Assembly (NCBI GenBank): GCA_023229435.1
Contig: JALNZF010000001.1
Span: 1-64,000, forward strand
Direction: 5' to 3'
Source of the DNA: Nitrospirota bacterium
GTDB taxonomy: Bacteria > Nitrospirota > UBA9217
DNA length: 64,000 nucleotides
Positions 25,461 through 34,782 of this stretch are shown piece by piece. The notes under the pieces are model-generated. The model worked only from the letters and a program-made list of their open reading frames with translations, searched no databases and was not told the origin of the DNA. The position numbers were made by a program, and so were the translations under genes. Each line of letters opens with the position of its first letter. Positions within the stretch are counted from its first letter, which is position 1.

Positions 25461-26542
25461 TGCGGAGGCCTGAACAGGACCGTCTCGCCAGGCTCAGGCA
25501 GATCATGAGCGAGAACGGGCTCGATTCACTTCTCGTGACCCGGCGCGAAGATATTCGCTATCTGAGCGGATTTACCGGTTCGTTTGGTTCCCTGCTGGTC
25601 GCTTCCGGCAGGTCATGTCTGATCACCGATTTCCGATACAATGTGCAGGCCCGTAACGAAACCACCGGCATCACGATCCTGATCCAAAAAAAAGATCACT
25701 GCAAGGCTGTCCGGGATGCCGCCGAGCGTATGGGTGTTGATACGCTCTGGTTTGACGAGTCAGCGCTCACGGTCGAAGGGCTTAAAAAATTCAAACAAAA
25801 TGGGTTTAAGCTGAAGGGACACGCTGATCTGGTCAGGACGCTCAGACAGCAGAAGGACAAACACGAACTTGCGAATATCCGCACGGCAATCCGCCGGGCC
25901 GAGGAAGCGTTCCTGGAGTTAAAGGCGGATATCAAGCCGGGCGCCTCGGAGCAGGGTCTCGGATCGAAGCTCGAATATCTGATGCGGGAGAAAGGCGCCC
26001 GCAAGGCGGCTTTTGATACGATTGTTGCTTCAGGCGCTCATGGGGCCATGCCCCATGCCTCGGTCACCAATCGGCGCATTAAAAAAGGCGATCTGGTGAC
26101 CTTTGATTTCGGCGCCGAAGCGAATGGGTATTACAGCGATATAACGCGGACCTTCTGTGTCGGGCGGCCTTCCTCCAAACAGCGACAGATCTATGAGATT
26201 GTCCTGCAAGCGCAAGCAGCAGCGATCCGATCCGTCAGGCCCGGTATTCCATGCAAGTCTGTTGACGATGCCGCACGGGAGGTCATCAAAGGGGCGGGAC
26301 ACGGAAAACACTTCGGTCATGGCACCGGTCACGGCATCGGGCTCATGGTCCATGAAGGGCCGGCCGTGTCTCAGTTGTCCAGGGATACGGTTGAAAAAAA
26401 CATGGTGTTCACGGTTGAGCCCGGCGTGTATATCCCTGGTTGGGGAGGGGTTCGCATCGAAGACATGATCCAGGTAACTGACAAAGGTGCCAAGGTGCTG
26501 ACCACGCTTCCGAAAGAGCTGGATGGATTAAATATCTTCTAG
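25460..26542 (+). CDS. pepP: Xaa-Pro aminopeptidase (M24 family)
   Basis: 360 residues. Removes N-terminal residues before proline using two metal ions. An N-terminal creatinase-like domain (about 1-130) precedes the pita-bread catalytic domain: FDFGAEANGYYSDITRTFCV gives two metal Asps, HGTGHGIGLMVHEGP the metal His, and FTVEPGVYIPGWGGVRIEDM the two Glus. The five ligands are all kept. aroQ-pepP-efp order is common in bacteria. The ATG at 25460 shares bases with the aroQ stop. Confidence 0.94.
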   Translation: MRRPEQDRLARLRQIMSENGLDSLLVTRREDIRYLSGFTGSFGSLLVASGRSCLITDFRYNVQARNETTGITILIQKKDHCKAVRDAAERMGVDTLWFDESALTVEGLKKFKQNGFKLKGHADLVRTLRQQKDKHELANIRTAIRRAEEAFLELKADIKPGASEQGLGSKLEYLMREKGARKAAFDTIVASGAHGAMPHASVTNRRIKKGDLVTFDFGAEANGYYSDITRTFCVGRPSSKQRQIYEIVLQAQAAAIRSVRPGIPCKSVDDAAREVIKGAGHGKHFGHGTGHGIGLMVHEGPAVSQLSRDTVEKNMVFTVEPGVYIPGWGGVRIEDMIQVTDKGAKVLTTLPKELDGLNIF

Positions 26543-26626
26543 AGCATACAATGTCTAACCTGTTGATAAACAACAAATGTTAAATTGCAACATCATCACG
26601 TAATATGAAAGGGAGGTAGTAAATAA

Positions 26627-27193
26627 GTGCAGGTATCTACAACAGAATTTAGAAATGGTTTAAAAATCGAGATCGACGGTGAGCCGTTCGTGATCGTGGA
26701 GTTTCAGCATGTGAAGCCCGGCAAGGGCGGGGCATTCGTGAGAACCAAGTTCAAAAGCCTCAAATCGGGGAATGTGACCGACAAGACCTTCAGAGCGGGT
26801 GAAAAAGTGGATGTCCCCGACCTCGAGGAAAAGACCATGCAGTACCTCTATGGCGCCGACAAGGACCGAGTGTTCATGGACACCACCAGCTACGAACAGG
26901 TCTCCCTGAACGAAAAGCAGCTTGGCGACAGCACCAATTATCTCAAAGAGAACATGGAGATCAAGGTCCTCTATCACAAGGGGATGCCGATCAACATTGA
27001 AGTGCCCATGTTTGTGGAACTGGTGATCGCCAGGACAGATCCGGGTGTGCGGGGCGACACTGCCTCGGGGGGGTCCAAGCCGGCAACCCTTGAGACCGGT
27101 GCAGTGGTCAAGGTACCCCTTTACATGAACGAGGGCGACAGCATCAAAGTAGACACGCGCACGGGGACCTTTATCGAGCGGGTCAAGAAATAG
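26627..27193 (+). CDS. efp: Elongation factor P
   Basis: 188 residues starting with GTG after AGGGAGGTAG. EF-P binds between the P and E sites and rescues ribosomes stalled on polyproline. The tip loop KPGKGGAFVR carries Lys33, the residue modified in many bacteria. Three beta-barrel domains follow, ending PLYMNEGDSIKVDTRTGTFI. No epmA or other modification gene is visible here. Confidence 0.96.
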   Translation: MQVSTTEFRNGLKIEIDGEPFVIVEFQHVKPGKGGAFVRTKFKSLKSGNVTDKTFRAGEKVDVPDLEEKTMQYLYGADKDRVFMDTTSYEQVSLNEKQLGDSTNYLKENMEIKVLYHKGMPINIEVPMFVELVIARTDPGVRGDTASGGSKPATLETGAVVKVPLYMNEGDSIKVDTRTGTFIERVKK

Positions 27194-27235
27194 ACCAGTT
27201 CACTATCATATCAGCGACGTGAAAAAGGAGTAGTC

Positions 27236-27712
27236 ATGAACCTGAAAGAGATCAAGGAACTGATAGAGCTGATGAAAAACACCGACATCTCGGAACTGGA
27301 GATCGAACGTTCCGGCGTGAAAGTACGGCTCCGGAAGGGCGGCGACGTCACTTTCCATCCCTCCATGCCGCGCATGGAATATCCGCCGGCGGCCATTGTG
27401 GCGCCGGCGGTCACCGTAACGCCGGCACCCGAGGGTGTTGCCGAGAAAGCAACGGAGCCGGTCAAAACGAACATCATCAAGGTGACCTCTCCCATTGTCG
27501 GCACGTTCTACCGGTCAAGTTCTCCGGACAAACCTGCGTATGTGGAGGTCGGCGACGTAGTGAAAAAAGGCCAGGTGCTCTGCATCATCGAAGCAATGAA
27601 ACTCATGAATGAGATCGAGTCCGAGGGTGCCGGGAAGATCGTTCAGATACTGGTGGAGAGCGGCGCCCCCGTGGAGTATGGCGAGCCGCTTTTCGTGATC
27701 GAGCAGAATTAG
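27236..27712 (+). CDS. accB: Biotin carboxyl carrier protein of acetyl-CoA carboxylase
   Basis: 158 residues. The C-terminal biotinyl domain carries the attachment lysine in EAMKLMNEIE; the N-terminal helix (MNLKEIKELIELMKNTDISE) contacts AccC. The linker is Pro/Ala/Val-rich, as usual. It carries carboxyl groups for malonyl-CoA formation. accC follows 49 nt downstream. The carboxyltransferase genes accA and accD are not in the window. Confidence 0.96.
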   Translation: MNLKEIKELIELMKNTDISELEIERSGVKVRLRKGGDVTFHPSMPRMEYPPAAIVAPAVTVTPAPEGVAEKATEPVKTNIIKVTSPIVGTFYRSSSPDKPAYVEVGDVVKKGQVLCIIEAMKLMNEIESEGAGKIVQILVESGAPVEYGEPLFVIEQN

Positions 27713-27761
27713 GACTGCTGGTGACATTGAAAAGGTAAAATAATGGCGTTGAGGTGGATGA

Positions 27762-29108
27762 GTGTTTAAAAAAATATTGATCGCCAACCGCGGCGAGATC
27801 GCGCTCCGTATCATCCGGGCATGCAAGGAGATGGGCATCAAGACCGTTGCCGTGCATTCCACCGCGGACGCAAACTCATTGCACGTGCGCTTTGCGGATG
27901 AAAGCGTGTGCATCGGCCCGCCGAAGAGCTCCGACAGCTATCTGAACGTGCCGAGCATCATCAGCGCAGCCGAGATCACTGATACCGAGGCAATTCACCC
28001 CGGGTACGGCTTCCTGGCGGAGAACTCGAGTTTCGCCGAGATCTGCAACTCCACGGGGATCCGTTTTATCGGACCGAGTCCCGAGAGCATCAAGCAGATG
28101 GGGGACAAGGCCAGGGCGCGGGAAACGGCGCAGAAGGCGGGGGTGCCCGTGCTGCCGGGCAGCAAGGGTGTCGTGACCGAGGAAAGCAGCGCCATTGAGA
28201 TCGCACGAGAACTTGGGTTCCCGGTGATCGTCAAGGCCTCGGCGGGCGGCGGCGGAAAAGGCATGCGGGTCGTGATGGAAGAGGCTGAATTCGCCAATGC
28301 CTTTGTCATGGCCCAGACCGAGGCGCTTGCGGCGTTCGGCAACGCCGACGTGTATCTCGAGAAATACATTCTCCAGCCGCGCCATATCGAGATCCAGATC
28401 ATGGCCGACGAAAAAGGCAATATTGTTTATCTGGGAGAGCGGGAGTGCTCGATCCAGCGCAGGCATCAGAAACTCATCGAGGAAGCCCCCTCCGTCATTG
28501 TCGATGACGGCCTGCGCAAAAAGATGGGCGAGATGGCCGTTGCTATTGCCAAGTCCGTCAAATACCGCAACGCGGGCACGATAGAGTTCCTGATGGATGA
28601 GCATGGGAAATTCTACTTTATGGAGATGAATACCCGTATCCAGGTGGAGCATCCGGTGACCGAGATGGTGACGGGCATTGATATTGTGAAGGAGCAGATC
28701 CGTGTGGCGGCGGGACTTCCGCTTTCGTTCACCCAAAAGGACATCAGGATCAAAGGGCACAGCATCGAATGCAGGATCAACGCCGAGGACCCGGAAAAGT
28801 TCACTCCCTCGCCGGGAACGGTCACGGCCTTTAATCCGCCGGGTGGGCTCGGCGTGCGGGTGGAAACCGCCGCATACACGCAGTACGTGATCCCGCCTTA
28901 TTATGATTCGATGATCGCAAAGCTGATCGTGCACGCGGAGACGAGGGCTGACGCGATCATGAGAATGAAGCGTGCGCTGAATGAGTTCATCATCGAAGGG
29001 GTCAAGACCACGATCCCCCTGCACATAAAAATTCTCGACGACCCTCAATTCCAGAAGGGCGATATTTCCACGAAGTTCATGGAGCGGTACAATAACCCGG
29101 CAAAGTGA
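27762..29108 (+). CDS. accC: Biotin carboxylase subunit of acetyl-CoA carboxylase
   Basis: 448 residues, ATP-grasp enzyme that carboxylates biotin on AccB. The N-terminus FKKILIANRGEIALRIIRA, the glycine-rich loop KASAGGGGKGMR, ERECSIQRRHQKLIEEAPS and MNTRIQVEHPVTEMVTG are all conserved. Start is GTG at 27762 after GAGGTGG. thiE begins 1 nt after the stop. Confidence 0.96.
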   Translation: MFKKILIANRGEIALRIIRACKEMGIKTVAVHSTADANSLHVRFADESVCIGPPKSSDSYLNVPSIISAAEITDTEAIHPGYGFLAENSSFAEICNSTGIRFIGPSPESIKQMGDKARARETAQKAGVPVLPGSKGVVTEESSAIEIARELGFPVIVKASAGGGGKGMRVVMEEAEFANAFVMAQTEALAAFGNADVYLEKYILQPRHIEIQIMADEKGNIVYLGERECSIQRRHQKLIEEAPSVIVDDGLRKKMGEMAVAIAKSVKYRNAGTIEFLMDEHGKFYFMEMNTRIQVEHPVTEMVTGIDIVKEQIRVAAGLPLSFTQKDIRIKGHSIECRINAEDPEKFTPSPGTVTAFNPPGGLGVRVETAAYTQYVIPPYYDSMIAKLIVHAETRADAIMRMKRALNEFIIEGVKTTIPLHIKILDDPQFQKGDISTKFMERYNNPAK

Positions 29109-29109
29109 T

Positions 29110-29733
29110 ATGAGAGGGCTCTGCCTGATCCTTGATCAGGACCTCCTTCGCGTCAGTCCTGAGCAGGCGATGCGGCAGGCGCTCGACGCGGGGGTGAAGT
29201 TCTTCCAGTACCGGAGCAAGAACGGAGCGCGGAAGAGCATCCATGAAACGACCTTGATGCTCTCTCGGATTGCCAGGAACGCACAGGCGCTTTTCCTGGT
29301 CAATGACCATGCAGACATCGCAGCGGCAGTTGATGCAGACGGCGTGCATCTGGGGCAGGACGACCTTCCGATCGAATTCGCGCGAAAGCTGCTCGGCAGG
29401 GACAAACTCATCGGCATCTCAACCCACAATCTTGAACAGGCCCGCGCGGCAGAGGCCGCAGGTGCCGATTATATCGGGTTCGGCCCCATCTTCAAATCTT
29501 CAACCAAGGACGCAGGACAAACGCAGGGAATCCAGAATCTGACGATCATCAAAAATTCGGTAGCCATCCCGGTCATTGCGATCGGCGGCATCAATCAGGC
29601 GAATGTTCAGTTCGTTGCTCAGGCAGGCGCAGACGGCGCGGCAGTGATATCGGGCGTACTAACCGCCCCTGATATCACGCTCGCGGCGGAACAGCTCGTC
29701 AGCATATGGACTAACTTCAGGAGGAATACATGA
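29110..29733 (+). CDS. thiE: Thiamine-phosphate synthase
   Basis: 207 residues, TIM barrel. Joins the pyrimidine and thiazole halves of thiamine. Motifs: FFQYRSKNGARKS (diphosphate binding), LVNDHADIAAAVDADGVHLG, GISTHNLEQARAAEAAGADY, GFGPIFKSSTKDAG and the final phosphate-binding VIAIGGIN. The last bases overlap the start of the propeller lipoprotein by 4 nt, though the two functions seem unrelated. Confidence 0.93.
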   Translation: MRGLCLILDQDLLRVSPEQAMRQALDAGVKFFQYRSKNGARKSIHETTLMLSRIARNAQALFLVNDHADIAAAVDADGVHLGQDDLPIEFARKLLGRDKLIGISTHNLEQARAAEAAGADYIGFGPIFKSSTKDAGQTQGIQNLTIIKNSVAIPVIAIGGINQANVQFVAQAGADGAAVISGVLTAPDITLAAEQLVSIWTNFRRNT

Positions 29734-32357
29734 AGACCACAAGACATACACGTTTTCGCTTCACCGTAATCGCGGCATTTGTTCTATTCAGTTCACTCGC
29801 GCTGGTTAATTGCGGGGGGGGGGGAGGCGGGGGAGGAGATGCGGCGCCTGCAGGTTCAGGCTACACGGTGGGAGGCGAGGTCACCGGCCTTGCCGGCACA
29901 GGGCTTGTGCTTCAGAACAACGGCGGCGATAGCCTTGCTGTTTCGGCAAACGGTACGTTCACCTTTGCCACAGGGGTCGCGGACAGCGCGAGTTATACCG
30001 TCACGGTCATGACCCAGCCCTCCGGGCCGACGCAGACCTGCACGGCGAACAACAACGCCGGCACGATTGCCGGCGCGAACGTCACGGGCGTCTCGGTCAT
30101 CTGCTCCACCAACGCATATACCATAAGCGCCACGGTAACCGGACTTGCAGGCACCGGTCTGGTACTTCAGGACAACAATGCCGATGACTTGACGATCACC
30201 GCGGACGGCGCATTTACCTTTGCCACAAAAGTGGCCTCCGGCGCGGGGTACAGCGTCACCGTCAAGACTCAGCCGAGTAGCCTACTCGCACAGAACTGCG
30301 CAATAAGCGGCGGCACCGGAACCGTTTCAGCCGCGAACGTCACCAGTGTCACGATCACTTGTTCCTCCGTGTATGCGCCGCGCTATGCGTATGTGGCGAA
30401 TTCCGGTGATAGCACCGTTTCCATCTACACGGTGAACGCCGCCACCGGCCAGTTGCGCCATATCGGCTATGTCGCTGCAGGGAGCTTTCCCTGGTCCGTC
30501 ACGGTCGACCCTACCGGCAAGTTCGCCTATGTGGCGAATTACATCTCCAGCACCATCTCGGCCTACACCATCAACGCCGGCACCGGCGCGCTCACCAGCA
30601 TTGGCGCGCCCGTGGCAGCCGGGAGCAATCCCGTCTCTGTCACCGTCGATCCCTCCGGTAAGTTCGCCTACGTGGCGAATCAAACCTCCGGAAACGTCTC
30701 GGCCTACACCATCAACGCCACGACCGGGGCCCTGAGCAGTATCGGCACCGTGACGGCGGGAACCGCTGCCCAGTCGGTCACTGTCGACCTCTCCGGCAAG
30801 TTCGCCTACGTGGCGAATGGTGGCTCCACCACCGTCTCGGCCTACACTATCAACCCCACGACCGGGGCACTGAGCAGTATCGGCACCGTGACGGCGGGGG
30901 CCAATCCCTACTCCGTCACCGTCGATCCCTCCGGCCAGTTCGCCTACGTGGCGAATAGGGGCGGCACCGTCTCGGCCTACACCCTCAACCCCACGACCGG
31001 CGCCCTGACAAGTGTCGGCACCGTGACGGCGGGGTCCGTTTCCTCCTCCGTCACCGTCGACCCGAGCGGCCGGTTCGCCTACGTGGCGAATTGGGGCGGC
31101 AGCATCTCGTCCTACACCATCGATGCCGGTACCGGCGCGCTCACCAGCGTCGGCGCGGCCGCAGTGGCGGATACTGGTCTCAACTCCGTCATCGTCGACC
31201 CCTCCGGAAAGTTCGTCTACGTGACGGGCGACTACTACGTCTCGGCCTACAGCATCAACACCAGCACTGGAGCACTCACATCATTGGGAACTGTGCGTGC
31301 CCGCACCTCAAGCTACTCCATCGCCATGACCAAGGGCACAGCGGCGGTGACCTACACGCCGAAGTTCGCCTATGTGGCAAACTACGGCAGCGCCAACATA
31401 TCGCAGTACACGATCGGCGCGAACGGGGGTCTTACGGCGATGACCCTTGCCACGGCCGCGACGGGTTCGTATCCCGTCTCCGTCACCGTCGATCCGAGCG
31501 GGAAGTACGCATACGTGACGAACAGCGACATCAGCGGCACCGTCTCGCAGTACACGATCGGTGCTGATGGGAGCCTCACGGCGATGGCCCCCACCACGGT
31601 CGCGGCAGGGCCGCTTCCCAAATCCGTCACCGTCGATCCGGGCGGGAAATACGCCTACGTAGCGAACAACAATAACGCCACCGTTTCGCAGTATACAATT
31701 GGCGCTGACGGGAGCCTTACGGCGATGACCGCACCCACGGTCGCAGCGGGGACGAAACCCAACTCCGTCGCCGTCGTGCCAAGCGGAAAGTACGCCTACG
31801 TGTCGAACAACATAAGCGCCACCGTTTCGCAGTACACGATCGGTGCAGACGGGAGTCTCACGGCGATGGCCAGCCCCACGGTCGCGGCAGAGACGGGTCC
31901 CACTTCCGTCACCGTCGATCCGAGCGGGAAATACGCCTATGTGGCGAACGGCGGCAGTTCGACTGTCTCACAGTACACGATTAATGCCAACGGTAGCCTC
32001 ACGTCGATGGGCGCCCCCACGGTCGCGACGGGGTTGTATCCCCGCTCTGTCATCGTCGATCCCAGCGGGAAGTACGCCTACGTGGCAAGCTACAACAGCG
32101 CCACCGTCTCGCAGTACACGATCGGCACTGACGGGAGCCTTACGGCGATGACCGCACCCACGGTCGCAGCGGGGACGGGTCCCACCTCCATCACCGTGGA
32201 TCCGAGCGGGAAGTACGCCTACGTGACGAACGACGGCGACACCAACGTCTCGCAGTACACGATCGGTGCTGACGGGAGCCTCACGCCGATGGGCACTCCC
32301 ACGATCGCGGCGGGGTCGGGTCCCCTCTCCGTTACAACCACCGGCAGCTATCAGTAG
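29730..32357 (+). CDS. Lipoprotein with two YVTN-type seven-bladed beta-propellers
   Basis: 875 residues. A lipoprotein signal ends LALVNC followed by a Gly-rich tether. Two related domains of about 90 residues (GEVTGLAGTGLVLQNNGGDS and TVTGLAGTGLVLQDNNADD) come next, with paired Cys. Then seven repeats of the KFAYVANxxSxTVSAYTIN type and seven of the KYAYVANxxSATVSQYTIGADGSL type, that is, two propellers with distinct repeat dialects. It is a surface or periplasmic protein; function unknown, with lactonase-like fold similarity only. The blades are close copies at DNA level, so recent expansion is likely. The ATG overlaps the thiE stop. Confidence 0.85.
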   Translation: MKTTRHTRFRFTVIAAFVLFSSLALVNCGGGGGGGGDAAPAGSGYTVGGEVTGLAGTGLVLQNNGGDSLAVSANGTFTFATGVADSASYTVTVMTQPSGPTQTCTANNNAGTIAGANVTGVSVICSTNAYTISATVTGLAGTGLVLQDNNADDLTITADGAFTFATKVASGAGYSVTVKTQPSSLLAQNCAISGGTGTVSAANVTSVTITCSSVYAPRYAYVANSGDSTVSIYTVNAATGQLRHIGYVAAGSFPWSVTVDPTGKFAYVANYISSTISAYTINAGTGALTSIGAPVAAGSNPVSVTVDPSGKFAYVANQTSGNVSAYTINATTGALSSIGTVTAGTAAQSVTVDLSGKFAYVANGGSTTVSAYTINPTTGALSSIGTVTAGANPYSVTVDPSGQFAYVANRGGTVSAYTLNPTTGALTSVGTVTAGSVSSSVTVDPSGRFAYVANWGGSISSYTIDAGTGALTSVGAAAVADTGLNSVIVDPSGKFVYVTGDYYVSAYSINTSTGALTSLGTVRARTSSYSIAMTKGTAAVTYTPKFAYVANYGSANISQYTIGANGGLTAMTLATAATGSYPVSVTVDPSGKYAYVTNSDISGTVSQYTIGADGSLTAMAPTTVAAGPLPKSVTVDPGGKYAYVANNNNATVSQYTIGADGSLTAMTAPTVAAGTKPNSVAVVPSGKYAYVSNNISATVSQYTIGADGSLTAMASPTVAAETGPTSVTVDPSGKYAYVANGGSSTVSQYTINANGSLTSMGAPTVATGLYPRSVIVDPSGKYAYVASYNSATVSQYTIGTDGSLTAMTAPTVAAGTGPTSITVDPSGKYAYVTNDGDTNVSQYTIGADGSLTPMGTPTIAAGSGPLSVTTTGSYQ
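29814..29822 (+). repeat. Run of nine Gs after the lipobox codon
   Basis: A G9 tract, soon followed by further G runs, encodes the glycine tether directly after the lipobox Cys. A change of one or two bases would shift the frame of the whole protein. Confidence 0.85.
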
Positions 32358-32381
32358 ATCGCGGCAAATTGTATTTCTTAT

Positions 32382-32412
32382 CCGCGGCCCGAAAGTCGGG
32401 CCGCGGGTGTTT
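32382..32412 (+). terminator. Terminator after the propeller lipoprotein
   Basis: CCGCGGCCCGA (32382-32392) pairs perfectly with TCGGGCCGCGG (32396-32406) around a 3-nt loop; GTGTTT follows. The stem is very strong and the T tail short. Confidence 0.7.
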
Positions 32413-32477
32413 CTCCGCTGTGCAATGTAGTAGTGTGTCCAGGGCTTTGAATTCTGGACGAACTTCAGGAGGCATAC

Positions 32478-33572
32478 ATGAAGAAAATTATTTCACTTCT
32501 GTTCATGGCGGCGCTCTTCGGGTGCACCCACCAGGACGAAAACGTGATCAGGATCGGCGCTGCCGGCCCCATGACCGGCGCCCAGAGCAAGATGGGCATC
32601 GACCTGAGGAATGGCGTTGATCTCGCTGTTGCTGAATGGAATGAAAAAGGCGGCCTCCTGGGGAAAAAGATCCAGTTGGTCCCGGGTGATGATCAGGCGG
32701 ATCCTAAACAGGCGGTGTCGGTCGCCAACAAGTTCATAAACCAGAAGGTAAGTGCAGTGGTCGGGCACTGGAATTCGAACTGCTCCATTAACGCGTCCAC
32801 GTATTACCATACCGCCAGTATTGTCTCCGTCAGTCCGGCCTCGACGAATCCCCGCCTAACCCGGCAAGGGTATAAAACCGTTTTTCGCGTGTGCGGCACT
32901 GATGACCAGCAGGGAGGCGTTGCCGCGGAATTTATCCTGAACTCATTGAAATCGAAACGGGTGGCCGTTCTCCATGACAAGACGACCTACGGTCAGGGTC
33001 TCGCGGATTATTTTAAAAAATCCGTGGAGAACAAGGTGCAGGTGGTTTTTTACGACGGCATTCTGACCGGGGACCCTGATTATAAAGCGGTATTGACCTC
33101 AATGAAAGACAAGAAGCCGGACGTCTATTTCTTCGGCGGCGTTTATCCCGAGGCCGGGAGGCTTGTGCGCCAGGCTAAAGAGGTGGGGATGAATATCCCC
33201 ATGATTACCGGGGACGGCGTGTATGACCCGACGTTCATAGACATTGCGGGAAAATCCGCGGAAGGGACCTATGTGACGTTCGGAAAAGACCCTTCAGGAC
33301 TGCCGACCTCAAAGTCGTTCAATGAAAAATACACCGCGAAATACGGTGCTCCGGGACCATACTCCATCTATGCGTATGATGCGGCCAATATCATTCTTAC
33401 CGCCATTCAGCAGACAGGGACGACGGACGGCTCGAAAGTCGCGGAGAACATATCCAGAAACACTTTTAAAGGCGCTTTTGGCGACATATCCTTTGACAAG
33501 AACGGTGATGTGACCAAGGCACCTTATGTCGTGTGGAAGGTTGTTGACGGGAAATTTGTTGAAGTGAAGTAG
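32478..33572 (+). CDS. livK: Branched-chain amino acid ABC transporter substrate-binding lipoprotein
   Basis: 364 residues. The signal ends in a lipobox (MAALFGC, Cys near 15), so the binding protein is lipid-anchored. Family blocks: IRIGAAGPMTGAQSKMG, VPGDDQADPKQAVSVANKF, SVSPASTNPRLT, VAVLHDKTTYGQGLADYF and YAYDAANIILTAI. These form the periplasmic LivJ/LivK fold that binds Leu, Ile, Val or similar. The start follows CAGGAGG. livH follows after an inverted repeat; no livM, livG or livF is present. Confidence 0.92.
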   Translation: MKKIISLLFMAALFGCTHQDENVIRIGAAGPMTGAQSKMGIDLRNGVDLAVAEWNEKGGLLGKKIQLVPGDDQADPKQAVSVANKFINQKVSAVVGHWNSNCSINASTYYHTASIVSVSPASTNPRLTRQGYKTVFRVCGTDDQQGGVAAEFILNSLKSKRVAVLHDKTTYGQGLADYFKKSVENKVQVVFYDGILTGDPDYKAVLTSMKDKKPDVYFFGGVYPEAGRLVRQAKEVGMNIPMITGDGVYDPTFIDIAGKSAEGTYVTFGKDPSGLPTSKSFNEKYTAKYGAPGPYSIYAYDAANIILTAIQQTGTTDGSKVAENISRNTFKGAFGDISFDKNGDVTKAPYVVWKVVDGKFVEVK

Positions 33573-33593
33573 AGATAAAAACGTAAAAAACCT

Positions 33594-33679
33594 GTCTCAC
33601 ACAAAGCCACGAAGCCACAAAGAGAAAAATGCGTCGTTAGTAATGTGATGTTCTTCGTGATCTTTGTGACTTTGTATGA
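33594..33679. repeat. Nonad-repeat inverted element between livK and livH
   Basis: CACAAAGCC-type 9-nt units at 33594-33624 face CTTTGTGAC-type units at 33651-33679. Its left arm closely resembles the one at 50534-50563. Confidence 0.7.
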
Positions 33680-33727
33680 AAATTTGATTTTTTTGAGATG
33701 ATCAAGTAATAACACCGGCGGTCTCCC

Positions 33728-34630
33728 ATGTTCACCCAGCAACTCATAAACGGCCTTGCCCTTGGAGCGGTGTATGCACTCATCGCCCTCGGGTACACCA
33801 TGGTCTACGGCATCCTCCAGCTCATCAACTTCGCCCATGGCGAGGTCTATATGCTCGGCGCGTATCTCGGAATCATCGTCCTCGGCGTACTGACGTACCT
33901 GGGGCTTACGGCATACAGCCTGCCGATGTCACTCCTGCTCACGGTCATCATATCCATGGCATTCTGCGCCGCCTATGGCGCGGTCATTGAACGCGTTGCC
34001 TACCGGCCTCTCAGAAACGCATCAAAGCTTGCGCCGCTTATCAGCGCCGTGGGAATGTCGATCATCCTCCAGAATTTTGTGATGCTTGCCCAGGGAAAGG
34101 AATACAAGAACCTGCCGCCCATGCTCCCCTCGGAAGGTTTTACCATTTTCGGCGCCAATGTTTCGCCTGTTCAGATATTCATCCTTTCCGCATCGGTCCT
34201 GATCATGGCCGGTCTCCACCTTTTTGTTGCGAGAACACGACTGGGCAAGGCCATGCGCGCTACATCGCAGGACAAGGTCATGGCCGGACTCGTGGGCATC
34301 GATATCAACCAGGTCATTTCGATCACCTTCATGATCGGCTCCGCGCTTGCGGCCGTGGCGGGGGTCATGGTTACGCTCTATTACGGGGTCGTGCACTTTT
34401 TCATGGGCTATCTGGCGGGCATCAAGGCCTTCACCGCGGCCGTGCTTGGCGGCATCGGCAGCATCCCCGGCGCCATGCTCGGCGGGTTCATGCTCGGGCT
34501 GATCGAGAACTTCGGAGCGAGCTATATCTCGAGCGTGTATAAAGATGCTTTTACCTTTCTCGTTCTTATAATTGTGCTCGTCATCCGTCCCTCGGGACTG
34601 CTGGGGGAAAAGTCAGTGGATAAGGTTTAA
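33728..34630 (+). CDS. livH: Branched-chain amino acid ABC transporter permease LivH
   Basis: 300 residues with about eight membrane spans. FTQQLINGLALGAVYALIALGYTMVYGIL at the N-terminus (in two parts) and the coupling region VGIDINQVISITFMIGSALA match LivH. ILQLINFAHGEVYMLGAYLG is the usual family block. It would normally pair with LivM and two ATPases, which do not follow here; an AICAR transformylase comes next. Either the remaining subunits are encoded elsewhere or the transporter is incomplete. Confidence 0.92.
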   Translation: MFTQQLINGLALGAVYALIALGYTMVYGILQLINFAHGEVYMLGAYLGIIVLGVLTYLGLTAYSLPMSLLLTVIISMAFCAAYGAVIERVAYRPLRNASKLAPLISAVGMSIILQNFVMLAQGKEYKNLPPMLPSEGFTIFGANVSPVQIFILSASVLIMAGLHLFVARTRLGKAMRATSQDKVMAGLVGIDINQVISITFMIGSALAAVAGVMVTLYYGVVHFFMGYLAGIKAFTAAVLGGIGSIPGAMLGGFMLGLIENFGASYISSVYKDAFTFLVLIIVLVIRPSGLLGEKSVDKV

Positions 34631-34634
34631 GATC

Positions 34635-34759
34635 AGTTCGGAGTTCAGATCAATCGACTATCGCTCATGATGGTAAGCATGAGTCGAACCAGTTCAGAGT
34701 TCATAGGTTAAGATAGAGGCTTTATTCTTCTACGAACGATCAACTCCGAACTACGAACT
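34635..34759. repeat. Heptad-type inverted element after livH
   Basis: AGTTCGGAGTT (34635-34645) is the perfect complement of AACTCCGAACT (34742-34752). Between them a core at 34651-34673 reads, on the minus strand, ATGAGCGATAGTCGA, close to the core at 14001-14020. A small CTCATG/CATGAG hairpin lies at 34664-34683. Confidence 0.65.
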
Positions 34760-34782
34760 TATTCCTTATTTGGAGGTATCTC

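Noticed and set aside
27876..29048. 390-codon minus-strand frame opposite accC
   Set aside because: Shadow frame; accC on the plus strand has all ATP-grasp motifs.
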